In this document: positions 39,801-50,590 of the stretch, piece after piece
Numbering within the stretch: the first letter of the stretch is position 1
Layout of the letters: every line of letters starts with the position of its first letter
From: Casuarius casuarius
Lineage: Eukaryota > Chordata > Aves > Casuariiformes > Casuariidae
Direction of reading: 5' to 3'
Length of the DNA stretch: 64,000 nt
NCBI GenBank assembly: GCA_003342895.1
Contig: PTFA01000042.1
Span: 1,550,001-1,614,000 of the forward strand
Translations under genes and position numbers: made by a program
Notes under the pieces: generated by a model
The model's input: only the letters and a program-made list of their open reading frames with translations
Told to the model about the DNA's origin: nothing
Database searches by the model: none

Positions 39801-42800
39801 GTTTTGTGTAAGTGGATATGTGTAAATGCGGATATGTGTAAATGTTACCTACACATTCCCCCCCACCCCCTACCGTTCGATCATCTGAGTTTGGTTTTGC
39901 TGTTTTTTAAGGTTTTTGAAATACATCTTTCTTGCTTTCCTAGAATGAGAGTACAATCAAAAATAATTCAGATCTTATAAGTTATTTTTGCTTATACATT
40001 GAGCAGGAACAGTGATCTTCTGATCCAGTACACTTGTCAATTTTTATTGTTTTCTTCAGAAATGCTTTCTTAAAGCAGGTAATAGATTATTTTGATTTTT
40101 CTTTTTATTTCAATTTACAGGAACTGGATGACTGCTAAACAATGTTCAGATATTACGCAACTCTTGTGCAATCTGACAGAGGATTTTAAAGATGTTGTCA
40201 TTCAGTACTCTACATTGGTTCAGAGCTTCGTAGGAACTGAAGTATTCCATTCTTCTGCACTTAATTTTATGCCATTTACTGACAGTAAGTTCTCTGTCTG
40301 CATTTCTTCATTTTGGCAGTTTTTATTTCTAGTTACATATAAATGATACTCTGCTAACTTTACAGTAAGACACTCCAAGCTAATTTAGTTGCTAGCTTTA
40401 TTCCTTTATGTGAGAGAATGTGAGCTGGTGTATAATCTAGTGTATAACAGAACATAAAATATACAGATAGCTTTCTGACATGTGTGGCTAAAGTGGTTCT
40501 GATAAATGGACACCACTCCTGGTTTTGAAACTATATATATCTTAATATACTTATGAAGGAAATGGTATCATGTTGAGCATTCACAAGCCCAAAGTAAAAG
40601 TCACTAAGTGCATAACATGCTTAGAGCAATATTTAAAAAAAAAGAAAAGATTTTATGTCTTCAAGTAGTCGATGTTAGGAATTAAAGAAATATCATGTCC
40701 ATACTAGGTGTTGGGGAAGAGGTTTGTCTGTTTGTTCATCAGCCTGCTCTTTTCCTTTTACTTGCTCCTACAAGACGACGCTTATTTGTAATGCTATCTT
40801 CTAATGCCAGAGGTGGCTTCAACCTGGAGTTATGCTTCTGGAATTCTGTTTTGAAGTAAAATAGAGATTAAGGAATGTCTTTTTGAAGAGCTCAATAGTT
40901 AGTGCTACGCTGAGACTAAAGCTACTGACAATAGACAGTTTCTGTAATTTTATACTAATCCAGCTCACTTGGTCTGAAAAAGCTACTTTTATTTAACTTT
41001 CATGGAAGGTAATGGGTGTGCCCTCCAATTGGAGGACTACAGAGGAGAAATGGGGAGTTGATGTTATGTCTGAATTCAACACTGGTAGCCATCACTCTGT
41101 CTGCCTCTGGTCTCAGAAGTATTGAAAAATTGGAGGGGATTGGGAGAATAGCCAAAAAAGAAACCCTAAAGGATTTGTAAGCATCCCTCGGAGGTGGATG
41201 TCCTCAGTCCTTCAGCAATTAGTTTAGTAAAGAAAAGGATCAGAAGATGCCTTGGCCACTATTTAATGTGCTAACAGGCTTATTTAGTCCAGCAAAGAAA
41301 GCATAACAGCATCTCCTGACTGGAAGTTGAAGCTAGACAAATTTGAGGTAGGAAACAAGAAGTGTGTTTTAAATTGACCAGTGGAACAAACTACGAGGTG
41401 CTCTGGCTGATTCTCCATCACTAGCAATTTGTAAATTGAAATGGGATGTTTTTCTAGAAGTTCTCTAGTTCAAACCATAAGCAACTGAGTCAAGTTTTGT
41501 GATGCATTTTTCAGGGCATGGGACTTAGATGAACACAGTAGTCCGTTTTTGTTTTCTAACAACTGAATAGGAAGGAAACAATATCCTCAGATACTTCCCT
41601 ATGGGGTATAGTTCACATCTACTTTCAAATAGTGATGGTGGAGCCTTAGTCCTGTTGAGAGATGGATTTGAGCAAAAACACAGGTTTTGCAGCAGAGAGC
41701 CAGGATAACAACTGCAACCAAGTTTAAGCTAGTGTTTATTTTTAACTGCAGAAGAAAGTAGTAAGTTTGGAACCATATTGAGCAGGATATGCTTTTCTGT
41801 TTGAGGTTAAATGAAAACTTGCATTTGTTCTAGATATGAAACTTTTTTTAACCTATCCAGGTGAAACTTTTCCCTTCCTACTCAATTTCTGGAACAGAAA
41901 TAGTTAGCTCATGTATGTTGCTTTTTTGAATTTTGCAGAGTTTGAGAAATCATTCTCTACCTTGATCAAAATGCAGGTGCTTCTGGGAAAATAGAAGTGA
42001 AATGCAAATTCTAAGTGTTCGTGGCATGTTTTGTTTTGTTTTTTTTCCCCACACTGTACTATGAGGAAATGTATGGTTCTGGAGATAGTTTGTTCTTGTA
42101 ACATTTTTAACTCCTACTACTTTACTCTGTGGGAGGAAAGAAGACCTTAGGCTTGATTCAGTATGGTAGTTCCTCTGATCTTGATGACTGTATGGTTTTG
42201 GAAAGAGGAGACAAAGAGTGTACATGGCTTTCCAAACACATTGATGTTCTGAGGAACTGAACTTGGGACATTATTTTGAAGTCAAAGGCAATCTCACAGA
42301 AGCGTAATGGTATTTCACTAGGTTCTCTGTCCTGCTCTTAGTAGAGTTTTTAGTCTTTGGAGCTCAGCTGTCAAGTGTTATGACCTATAGCCTTTCTTGC
42401 AACCAGTATGAACTGGGCGATGCACTAGTGAATTTCTACAGAGATTCCTTCCAGAGAGTGACTATGTGATGATGACTGGCAAGAAAGGAGTCATCTTTTC
42501 CTGTACATTAACCTCAGCTTTCCTCTCAGAAAGATAAAAAGCTCAGGCTTCTGTGGGACCTGAGGCAAAGTGATTGCCTCTGTCAACTTTCCCTTTTTTT
42601 TCTCTTCCCTCCGTTGCTGAGTGGCTGCTTTCTTCTTGTTTTTGAAACCTGTTCACCTGGGAAAAGATAATTTGGCCTTGGAACTTATATGCTTCAAGGC
42701 CTTCTGGATATACAACAGTGATATACTCTAGATTCTGATCAGTCAGCTGTATATCCATCACAGAAATAAAATCAGTACTGAATGCAAAGCATATGTTCTC

Positions 42801-44911
42801 CCCCCCGCTTCTTTTTTTCAATAGCATTGCTGGGACCACCAGAAGTTAATGTAAGTTCCTGTCCAAACTGCATAAATATCACTGTAAAGCTGCCAACATC
42901 TCACTTTAGAAAAAATGAAAAGCTGCTGTCTTTAATTGATATATATGAAGAGCTTGATTATGAGATAACACTGAAAACACGTGATGGACAGCATAAGGTA
43001 AAGAACTTTTTTTTTATTTTTTATTTGTGCTTCAGAGAAGAAAGGAAAATGGAAAGTATAAAATGGCCCTAGTGGTTAGCAGGTTCACAGAAGCAAATAT
43101 ATGAGTAGAAAGCACTTAGAAGAAAACAAAGGGAGAGCGAGCATAATCTGTCAAGAGCAAACTTGGCTTCCTTCTGCACCAGAGTAGCAGGCCTAGAAAA
43201 AGAACACTCTTTGCCCTGTATCTTTACGGAAGTCAAGCATGGGGCACTGGTTCAAGTGATTGTTCTCCAGGAAGACAAGGGAAATATGGTTTAACTGAAG
43301 CTACTAGTAGCTGTATACACAGCTGACAGAAAAATCACACCCAGAAAGCAGTTCAGTGGTTCTCTGTGAAGCAGAAAATATGTATCCAGCTAGCTTCTGC
43401 AACAACCTGTTCTGGGTCTGGTACTAACTTTTTTTTTTCCTCTTGATTTTTACTCCTGGTTTGAATGCTGAATTAGAGAGATAGATAGGCAGGATTATAA
43501 CTTGAAACAATCTTCATGGAATGGCAAAATCATCTTAAGATAATAGCAGATAATTCAGTAAGGAACAATGCAAGGCAGAACACTTAAGAATAGTGAGCCA
43601 CACAATGAGTAGAGTGGAAACAGCTAAATAGGCAGGTTTTGCCAGAAAGGATGAGCACATTCTATAATATTACAAGCTAGACATGAGTCAAGTGTTACCA
43701 AAAAGTATAGAGAGACATCATAGTGGATGCAGAAACGTACCACAGAGAACCTATAGGAAATTGCTTTTTCACATTCTTAGTGCTTGTAAAGCCCACGTGC
43801 AGCACTGTGTCCATTCCAAGGCTCAAAAAAGGCACAGACCAGTTGAGCAGGATCCTAAAAGGAACAGTGAGGACTGAGGTGGGGAGGTTGTGGCATCCTG
43901 AACCATGGCCCATGAGGGAACACTGGAAGAATAGGGAACTGCTCAGTTTAAACAAGAAAAGCATGTAGAGAGGCCTGAATCTCTCAGTATATAAACATTG
44001 ACTGCAAAGAAGGAAGAAATAAACCATTCACTCTAACAGGGACAAAAAACAACAAACTGAAGTTGCAACAGTGAAGATTTTAAGTTAAGCATCAAGAGAG
44101 ATTAATACTGACTGGCACTGGCAAAGCACTGGAATAAACTGCCTAACCAGAGGATAGACTGCCTGTACTGGAAGTTTTGAACAGCAGGTCAGACAGATGA
44201 GGAATTTAATCAGTCTAGCTCATTTTGCTGTGAGTTACAGGAGAAGGGCCACAGCTTGCCTAGCATAGGGATTTTTTCCCTGGTTTGAATTGGAATATCA
44301 CTGGCAGTTTCATACATGTAGAATCTGTGTGAGGTTGCTTCAAGGAGGCATATGATGGCCAACATTTGGAGACAGAAGGAAATTCTTCTGCTCTTCTTTT
44401 TTAATCTTTGATAATATGATATTTCACAAATAGGTGTCAGGTAGGCATCTTGACATCAGCTAAAACTAGAGATGAAATTCTTGGCTAGGTAAACCACTGA
44501 CTTACTGTGAAATGTCAGTTTTTTGCAGTTTCACATGTTAATAACAATGTGATGCTGAAACCATTAAAAATTTCCCTCCACTCTCCATCAATTTCTTCCC
44601 CCCGGCAATATTGCATTAGAGCAAGCCTTTCTGTCAGTCAGCCTGTGCCATGAGTACTTTTCAGCAGTATCTAATTGCTAAAGTAGGATAGATTTAGTAA
44701 TATTGTCTTCTGTAGTATGAGAATTGTTAATTCAGCCCCACTTAGTGAAGCTTGTGAGCTGAGATGTAATAAACAATAATAAAAGTAGTTCCCTTCCAAG
44801 GTTTTGAATCAAGTCTTTAATAATCTGTGAAGATGGATATATTTGAAGAGTGTAAGAAAACTAGCAATTTCATGGTATTACTAAATTTTAAAATGTTGCA
44901 GGGTTTTTTGG

Positions 44912-44947
<36 letters not shown>

Positions 44948-47900
44948 AGTTACACAAAGTAGAATTACTTTCAAGGTAGCAGCTTTTAATGTAGAATTAC
45001 TTTTAAGGTAACAACTTTTAACTGCAACAACGCAAGCACTGTATGAACACCCAGACTCTTGTAGGAACAGCTGAGTTTCTGAGAAGGCCTGATTCCAGGG
45101 CTAGGGCAGAGTAAAAAAGATGAAAGGCTGATAGGGCTACCTTAAGACAACCCCAAAACCAGAGTTTTGAATAATACAAGCACACCCTGCTTACTTGGCA
45201 GAAAATAGTAGCCCAGGAGTTGAATGGAAATCTTAGGGTGTCTGACCAGGCAGCCTTCAGTGAGACTATAGTCTAAATTGTTAACAACAACAAACCCTTA
45301 AAAATTGGCATCTGGTAGGCACTAGCGAAGGATCAGAGTACAAACAGAATTTCTCATCTGGTAAAATTTTTATCTGTGGAATGTGAGGAAGTTTTAACTG
45401 AACCTGAACAAAAACCTATCTCCATGAAGTAGTTGCCCTCCAGATCCTGCAACTGTTTAATGAAATGAATGTTTGTATGAACATTTCAATACTAGAAAAA
45501 TATGAGAAAGCATTTTCCTCTTTGGAAATGCTTTGGCTTGCTGAATCCGGGGCAAAACTGCTGGAAATCTATATAGACTTTTTCTTTCTTGCAAACAAAA
45601 CTGTTCCATTTCAGAGAACTAGTACCCCTCATGGGAAATTTAATTCATCTGTAAAAAGTTTCAACTCAGTATTTACTACTGCATTATTTCACTGAAATAG
45701 CCATAATGTTTTATCAGTGATTGGGGATCTCTCTTAGGCAAATAGCTGACTTTAAAACATTGTCTTTCATGGCAGAGGCCACGTGAAAGAACGACTAGAG
45801 AAATTTTTAATACGGTCATTGAAGATTTGTATCCAAATAGAAATTATTGTGTGTCCGTTATGGTCTCTGCATCTCTAAACAAACATTCCATCTCATCACC
45901 CTGGAAATGTGTAACTGCAGACTCTGTAGCTCAACAAGGTAACTGTTCTATGGTCCAGAATGGATTGTCTGACTTGATTTTGTGCAAGTGTTTTGTTTTT
46001 ATGTAGCAAGATTTACAAATCAATTAATTCTGAAAATAGTAAGAGAGAAAGTATCTTCCAGGTGATAAGCATTTGGGAGATTTATAAATAAAATATGAAA
46101 ACCCTTCCATTTAGGGGCTACACATTTATTGTTAATCCTGCTAAGTGTACATATCTATACTGACTGCATAAATAGTTATCAAAGATGATATTTATTTTAA
46201 CTCCTGAATCTAGCCTTGAATTTAATCTTGTGTTGTGTTTGGATCAGATGACCTCTAGATGTCCTTTCTAACCAAAATTATTCTGCAGTTCTAAATAGCT
46301 GTTCTGAATGTATAATTTGAAATGTCATCATTAGAAACATCTTCATGTTTTTTTTTTTTCACTTGCAGATTATCGTATAGCTACAATCACAGGTGCTGTA
46401 TGTTTTTCATTGACTATCATTGTCATCATAAGCTGTATGTATGCAGGAGGTTTTATTCTTCAAAACAAATCACTTCCACATACCTTGGTATGTACTAATT
46501 TTCATATTTAGCCTTCCTAGGTGGGAAAAGGAAGTTCATCATCTGAACTGAACAAAAATAATTTCTAATAATATGCCTTAGGCGAAAGTTACATAGGTGC
46601 ATAGAATTTAATGTTATTAAATTTGGAGTTAACCTCTTTCAAATTTTCAAAGATGATCTGTAGGCTACTGAATCTTGTGTATTATGCAATGTAAATATTT
46701 GGTCTTTTTGAAAAACTTTTTTTGCTACTTCTGGGACAAGTTATAGTGTGCAAGTTGCAATTACAGGGAGACTCCCCAGCCTAACTTTAAAAGAACTCTT
46801 TACAGCAGCCAGATGCAAGCTAGTCCCCACAGCAGTGTCCAGCATGGGATAATTGACCCCTTCTCCTTTGAAAACTGGCTTATATGTAAATCCTTGCTGC
46901 AGTGGACAGATGTCTTCCACCATCCGAGCCGGAGCAATAATTCCAAATGAAAAATATTCTAGTTCTTGGGTGGAGTATGCAGGGAGAAACCTAATCCCTG
47001 ATGGAGTCGCTAAGGATGCTCTGAAAACTCGGTGTTGGTTGCTCCTTAGCAAAGTGGTTTCTGGTATGTTTTGCTCGACATAGCTTTATTTCATCTTGCA
47101 GCTTTGTGCTCCACTCAAGGAACAAATCCAGTCCCCACTACAACTGAATGAAACTTTCCATTTATTACACCAAGAATCAGATCATTCCCTGAAGATCTGA
47201 GGATAGTTTAGCCAGGTCCCTGGGTGCTGGAGTTAGATAAAGGGATTTGAGAGTTCCTACAACTGAAAGCAAATATTTTAAATTTGCCTTCAAGGTTTTT
47301 TCTTCACCACATTTCCTTAGGAGATCAAGCTAAAAAGACAAAAGGTAGCTTTAAGTCCCAGTCTGTTTGAGCATACTGTAGTGAAGCATAAATATGGCCT
47401 AGAATTGAGATTTGTGGTCTCTGAAGCTCACGAATTCGCAAAAGATGGGCCAGTTACTTAAGTGGATCTAGAGAAGCAAAGAGTCACTATAAGTGGTCTA
47501 AGACATTCTTTCTAGAGCTATGCTTCTTGCTTATTGTCCACAAAAGGAGACAAGGAGAGCATCTGAAAAGTGCTAAAATTAACAGTTCAGCAGCCTGATA
47601 AGAAAGCAAAATCTGGATGGTGATTGCAAAAAAGTTGTTGGAAATGGTCTCACACACAGCAGATAAGAACTTACTCTCAGTTCACATCGACAAGGAGACA
47701 AAGGACAGATCATCAAAGACCCCTGTAGAGATGAGACTTTGTTTTGAGGAAGCAGTCTTCAAACACTGTTGTTTCTCAGGAAGCCTGTCTGCTTTGTAGC
47801 ATCAACAGTAGCTTTTGAGTCAAAGGAAACATCCTCTTTAGTCAAAACAGATATACCCCAACCTTTAAGTTTCACGTGTATCTCATGTTATAGATTGGGG

Positions 47901-50029
47901 TGCAGTTATCTGCAGATGCTTTTCTGGCAGGGAAGTATCCTAGTTGTTACTTCCAGAATAGTTAGGCAGCAGAGTTGAGCACCACTTCTCTGTGTGGCCT
48001 AATGTCCAGCATCCTTCTCCAGGCTCAGTTATGATTTCTTATTGTATTTTCTTGTGAACAGGAAGTAGCAAAAAGGATGTCTGGTAGTGGAAAACTTAAT
48101 GGAAAAAAAGGAAACTTATATGCAAAGTATCTCTGCAGGAATGTAGAGCTAATGTAGTTTCCCAGAAGTGACCTGTTGTGACCAGGCTGTCATAATCTAC
48201 TTGAATATTGGAGCTGGTGAAAACAAAAGACAAAAGAAACAATCTAGCTTTGGAAGAACAGTTACTCGTGGAGGGTCACATACACAAGGCGAGCATTACC
48301 TTCCAAACGCCATACTATTCTTAGTCAGGTATAGTGATTGGCAGAAGTCCATGATTATGGAAGAACAGTTAAGTTAATGAAGAAAGGAAGATAATGGTAA
48401 CATATCACTTAAATTTTTCCAGTATTTTGAATAAAATAATCTTGTTTTGTGAGACCGTCATGTTTTAACACTTGAAGAAGTCATTATTATTTATTAAAGT
48501 TAATTGCCACGAAATTTCAAGCAAGAATAAGATGCCTGGGGTCTCATTTCTATCCATTTCTTGGCTTTCTTCTTCTTTCTCTATAGTCTGTGATTTCTCT
48601 TGCATTTCATTCTTTGGGGTTTTTTTGTTTGCATGTTTGTTTTTTACATAAACCTTTACCATTTTCTACAAACATAGTTAGAGAAGGTTGGTGTCAACTT
48701 TTTCTAAGACTTTTTTTTTTCATCTCTCTGTTCTTTGCTATGACTTTACCTTCCTATCCTTAAGATTGTTCAACATGTCTCTGCCAAGTATCTTCTAAAG
48801 TTAATCTTTTATTTTCAGCATTTTTTTTCTCCAGTGCTTCAACCTTCAGTAATCCTCAGAAGGGCAGCCAGTAAAACAAAGAAAATGGGTTTTAGGATGT
48901 TACATAGGTCATTGCTTCAAATGGTAACTTTCTAACGGACATTAAAACCCTTGCTCATGTAAGGCTTCTCTTCTTCCGCATGGTAATTTATAAGAGCTAG
49001 TATAGAATTGCAAGATTCACCTCAGGTCCAAGATGTATTTATGAAATGAACTTTTACTCTTAGATATCTCAAAAGTGAGAATTAAAACACTTTGTGTCTG
49101 CTACTTGGTACTAGCAGTCATTTCTGTGAGTGTGCCTTGATTTGTAGTGCAGGGTTTCATGTTTACAGGAATGGAGAAGAGAGACTAGCTCTAGATGCTT
49201 TGAGCTTGGCAGAAAAGGCCAGAAACATGGTACAGGGAGAACCATTTGTTTGTTGACCTCATGTTTACGGGTACTTTTTCATAGTTTTGTGTGCGTGTAA
49301 ATTTGGTTCACTTTTTTTTTTTAATTCACTTTGTTCTTATAGGTATTCATCAGAACATTAGCCTATTCACCTTTTACATTTGAACCTGAAAAAATAACCT
49401 CTGTAGAGATAATTTCTAAAGAGGTTAAAAAAAAGGCAAAGGAATGTAGTGGCTATGGCAGTGATGAAGATGACGATGACGACAGCGTAAGCGATGCCAG
49501 AAGTAATCATGACTATACAAGGCGTGATATTTTCAGCAGGGTGCCTCATTCCTCTGACACATCAAATGCATTTGTGCAATGCTGTAAAGACAGTATGTGT
49601 GAAGACAGCAGCAGTCAGGCAAGTCAAAATCCAGGCACTGACCTAGAAGACTTTGAAGAGAATGAAGTGGACATTGAAGAAGATACAGGTGCAAGTATGG
49701 AGTTACTTAATCCTTTCTCTGAGGTAAATTGTACTTCTCCTTCTGGGTCAAGGAGCAGTGCTTGCTTTACCATAAACTTACAAACTGTTCTGCTGGGAAC
49801 CTCTGAGGAGAATGTAGATAGTTCTGCTGCTCTCCTCTCTTCCCAAGAAGATAAGGTTGACTGGCAAGATTCTGGTGCTTTTGGATCAAAGCTCCTTGAT
49901 GATACAGGAAGTGTGCAGAAACCACTCTGTCATAACATCTCTCATGAATGGCAAAATTCTTCTAGTTCTGATGAAAGTGATTCATCAGATTCAGATATGG
50001 ACCAAAAAACTGAATACATAAGAAGATGA
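33827..50029 (+). CDS. IFNAR2: Interferon alpha/beta receptor 2, complete coding region (8 coding exons)
   Basis: IFNAR2 is the high-affinity chain of the type I interferon receptor at the plasma membrane; it pairs with IFNAR1 and carries JAK1 and STAT2. Joining 33827-33869, 38069-38110, 38409-38538, 40121-40284, 42825-42997, 45776-45938, 46369-46487 and 49343-50029 gives 1521 nt, 506 residues plus TGA, near the usual size. Signal peptide: about residues 1-28. First fibronectin-III domain: about 34-127, with ILSW and VPTHY motifs and Cys80/Cys88. Second: about 128-232, starting LLGPPEV, with Cys209/Cys229. Membrane segment: about 242-263. Next comes SLPHTL and a proline-containing JAK1 box (about 273-294), then an acidic tail with GYGSDEDDDDD (Tyr316), the STAT2-region motif FTINLQTVLL and C-terminal EYIRR (Tyr503). 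Intron phases 1,1,2,1,0,1,0 are those of class II cytokine receptors. The start has a strong context (A at -3, G at +4). The gene lies head-to-tail with IL10RB. Confidence 0.95.
33870..38068 (+). other. IFNAR2: IFNAR2 intron 2, contains an antisense LTR
   Basis: A 4.2-kb intron with T-rich tracts (34150-34190; T24 at 37156-37179), an AT microsatellite (35569-35582) and a minus-strand retroviral LTR at about 35.93-36.71 kb, listed separately. The 97-codon frame at 37712-38005 contains a GAG-repeat Glu run but no recognisable domain or splice signals. Confidence 0.6.
35930..36712 (-). mobile_element. Endogenous retrovirus LTR, antisense in IFNAR2 intron 2
   Basis: Read on the minus strand it has two imperfect tandem copies of a U3 block with AGGACCTTGAGAG and GGCAGTGTTAAT (about 36625-36481), a TATA box ATATAAATAGG (36408-36398) and an AATAAA signal (36026-36021). 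That order (U3 repeats, TATA, polyadenylation signal) is typical of an LTR. No gag, pol or env reading frame adjoins it, so it looks solitary. Its outer about 230 bp match, inverted, the LTR at 51.87-52.1 kb; the parts downstream of the TATA box differ. Ends are approximate and the family is not determined. Confidence 0.7.
38069..38110 (+). CDS. IFNAR2: IFNAR2 coding exon 2 (end of signal peptide)
   Basis: A 42-nt microexon with acceptor TTTTCCAG and donor GTAAGA, phase 1 at both ends. It encodes VYISILSTACYSLR, the hydrophobic core and cleavage region of the signal peptide. Because it is symmetric it can be skipped without a frameshift, but the product would lose the signal core. Confidence 0.8.
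38409..38538 (+). CDS. IFNAR2: IFNAR2 coding exon 3 (first FNIII domain, N-terminal half)
   Basis: Acceptor CTTTTTAG, donor GTATGT, phase 1 to 2. It encodes the start of the mature chain with the family motifs HILSW and VPTHYRVLYT, closely matching the first domain of mammalian IFNAR2. Confidence 0.95.
38539..40120 (+). other. IFNAR2: IFNAR2 intron 4 (between coding exons 3 and 4)
   Basis: About 1.6 kb. It holds a T15 tract (39625-39639) and a short tandem repeat of GGATATGTGTAAATG (about 39815-39845). No gene is nested in it. Confidence 0.6.
40121..40284 (+). CDS. IFNAR2: IFNAR2 coding exon 4 (first FNIII domain, C-terminal half)
   Basis: Acceptor TTTACAG, donor GTAAGT, phase 2 to 1. It contains Cys80 and Cys88 (expected disulfide), an NLTED glycosylation sequon and the strand-rich end of domain 1 up to the inter-domain hinge. 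Confidence 0.95.
40285..42824 (+). other. IFNAR2: IFNAR2 intron 5
   Basis: About 2.5 kb including an old CR1 3' fragment (about 41230-41560, listed separately). The rest is unremarkable. Confidence 0.6.
41230..41560 (+). repeat. Ancient CR1 LINE 3' portion
   Basis: The series ACTGGAAGTTGAAGCTAGAC, ACCAGTGGAACAAACTAC, GATTCTCCATCACTAGCAAT and GGATGTTTTTCTAGAAG follows the conserved 3' region of old CR1/L3-type elements in order. Many substitutions and no intact frame show a very old insertion in the same sense as IFNAR2. Confidence 0.6.
42825..42997 (+). CDS. IFNAR2: IFNAR2 coding exon 5 (second FNIII domain, N-terminal half)
   Basis: Acceptor TTTCAATAG, donor GTAAAG, phase 1 to 0. It begins with the class II hallmark LLGPPEV, then a CPNC pair (Cys139, Cys142) next to NVS and NIT sequons. 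The CPNC pair is unusual, since the canonical domain-2 disulfide uses two later cysteines. Confidence 0.95.
43560..44240 (+). repeat. Diverged CR1 LINE 3' half
   Basis: GTGCAGCACTGTGTCCATTCC, then GGAACTGCTCAGTTTAAAC...GAGAGGCCTGAATCTC, then GCAAAGCACTGGAATAAACTGCC parallel the CR1 ORF2 C-terminal and 3' regions (usual blocks GTGTCCAGTT.., GGCTGTTTAGCCTGGAG.., GCACTGGAACAGGCTGCC). It is much more diverged than the copy in IL10RB intron 5. The two oppositely oriented frames over 43683-44027 are remnants or chance. Confidence 0.65.
44913..44946. repeat. T34 homopolymer tract
   Basis: An uninterrupted run of 34 T, long enough to be unstable or mis-sized in the assembly. Confidence 0.9.
44959..45022. 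repeat. 32-bp tandem duplication
   Basis: 44959-44990 and 44991-45022 begin GTAGAATTACTTT and end CTTTTAA(T/C). They differ at only a few positions and lie directly side by side, 12 bp after the T34 tract. Confidence 0.85.
45776..45938 (+). CDS. IFNAR2: IFNAR2 coding exon 6 (second FNIII domain, C-terminal half)
   Basis: Acceptor ATGGCAG, donor GTAACT, phase 0 to 1. It carries NYCVSV (Cys209) and WKCV (Cys229), the canonical domain-2 disulfide pair, and ends in the juxtamembrane stalk. An alternative AG two bases downstream would break the frame. Confidence 0.95.
46200..46295 (+). repeat. Old CR1 3' tail
   Basis: TTGGATCAGATGACCTCTAG, ATGTCCTTTCTAACC and ATTATTCTGCAGTTCT correspond to the extreme 3' end of CR1 (usually GGACCAGATGATCTCCAGAGGTCCCTTCCAACC...ATTCTGTGATTCT). 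It lies in intron 7 (45939-46368), about 75 bp before coding exon 7. Confidence 0.6.
46369..46487 (+). CDS. IFNAR2: IFNAR2 coding exon 7 (transmembrane segment)
   Basis: Acceptor ACTTGCAG, donor GTATGT, phase 1 to 0. It encodes one hydrophobic helix, about IATITGAVCFSLTIIVIISC, then the cytoplasmic QNKSLPHTL that starts the JAK1-binding box. Confidence 0.95.
46488..49342 (+). other. IFNAR2: IFNAR2 intron 8
   Basis: About 2.9 kb. A GC-richer segment (46741-47083) is open on both strands (103 codons minus, 76 codons plus) but matches nothing I know. No alternative terminal exon like that of the mammalian short isoform is evident. Confidence 0.5.
49343..50029 (+). CDS. IFNAR2: IFNAR2 coding exon 8 (cytoplasmic tail) and stop
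   Basis: Acceptor TTCTTATAG. The exon encodes 228 tail residues: VFIRTLAYSPF (JAK1 region), GYGSDEDDDDD, the acidic TDLEDFEENEVDIEED, FTINLQTVLL and terminal SDSDMDQKTEYIRR. All have positional counterparts in mammalian IFNAR2, including the tail tyrosines used for STAT docking (here Tyr316 and Tyr503). The TGA is at 50027-50029. Confidence 0.97.
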   Translation, partial: VFIRTLAYSPFTFEPEKITSVEIISKEVKKKAKECSGYGSDEDDDDDSVSDARSNHDYTRRDIFSRVPHSSDTSNAFVQCCKDSMCEDSSSQASQNPGTDLEDFEENEVDIEEDTGASMELLNPFSEVNCTSPSGSRSSACFTINLQTVLLGTSEENVDSSAALLSSQEDKVDWQDSGAFGSKLLDDTGSVQKPLCHNISHEWQNSSSSDESDSSDSDMDQKTEYIRR

Positions 50030-50590
50030 ATAAGTGAGAACCACTGTTCTATAACATACAAATATATATTGTCCGCTTTATCTGTTTCTGGACTGAACAC
50101 AGATTTGGTCTTTCTCTTTTTTAACATTCTTGAAAGTATATGCCTGTGTCTCAAAAGTTAGTGAGACTCACTTTTAACAAATACTGCTGTGGTATCTTCA
50201 GGTATGATCCAGGTTGTATTATCTACAGAGAAACACAGATGACTGTGTCATGTAAGATGTGGCAGAGATACAGAGCAGTTATTTCATTTTGCAGTTTGAT
50301 GGTGCCTAGGAGGAGTTTATAGTATAGGAAGAGGTGAGTGGCTGCTCTCCTAACCAGACCTTCTGACTATCAGTGTTGGGAAGAACGATAATATGAAAGG
50401 AATCTCTGCCATTATTTCTTAGCTCTGTTGGTGTGTTACTGTGAAACCTGTTTTACCAGATGGATTGCAAACATCAAGGTAGGCCTGTATTCAAGTCAGC
50501 AAAGTGATTTCCGCGTAAATGCATTTGTGCAGAGAAAGCTGATCAAATGAAATCGCAGAGGGGAAAATAAAAATACTCAGCAGCTTACAA
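50030..50590 (+). other. IFNAR2: IFNAR2 3' untranslated region (probable)
   Basis: The first AATAAA after the stop is at 50566-50571, which would give a 3' UTR of about 0.55 kb. A second AATAAA at 51294-51299 could serve a longer form. The choice of site is not decidable from sequence alone. Confidence 0.5.

Larger units (their letters stand above)
42998..45775 (+). other. IFNAR2: IFNAR2 intron 6
   Basis: About 2.8 kb with a diverged CR1 (about 43560-44240), a T34 tract and an adjoining 32-bp tandem duplication, each listed separately. Confidence 0.6.

Noticed and set aside
43683..44027. Opposed frames of 64-110 codons as possible genes
   Set aside because: They lie inside a diverged CR1 LINE in IFNAR2 intron 6.
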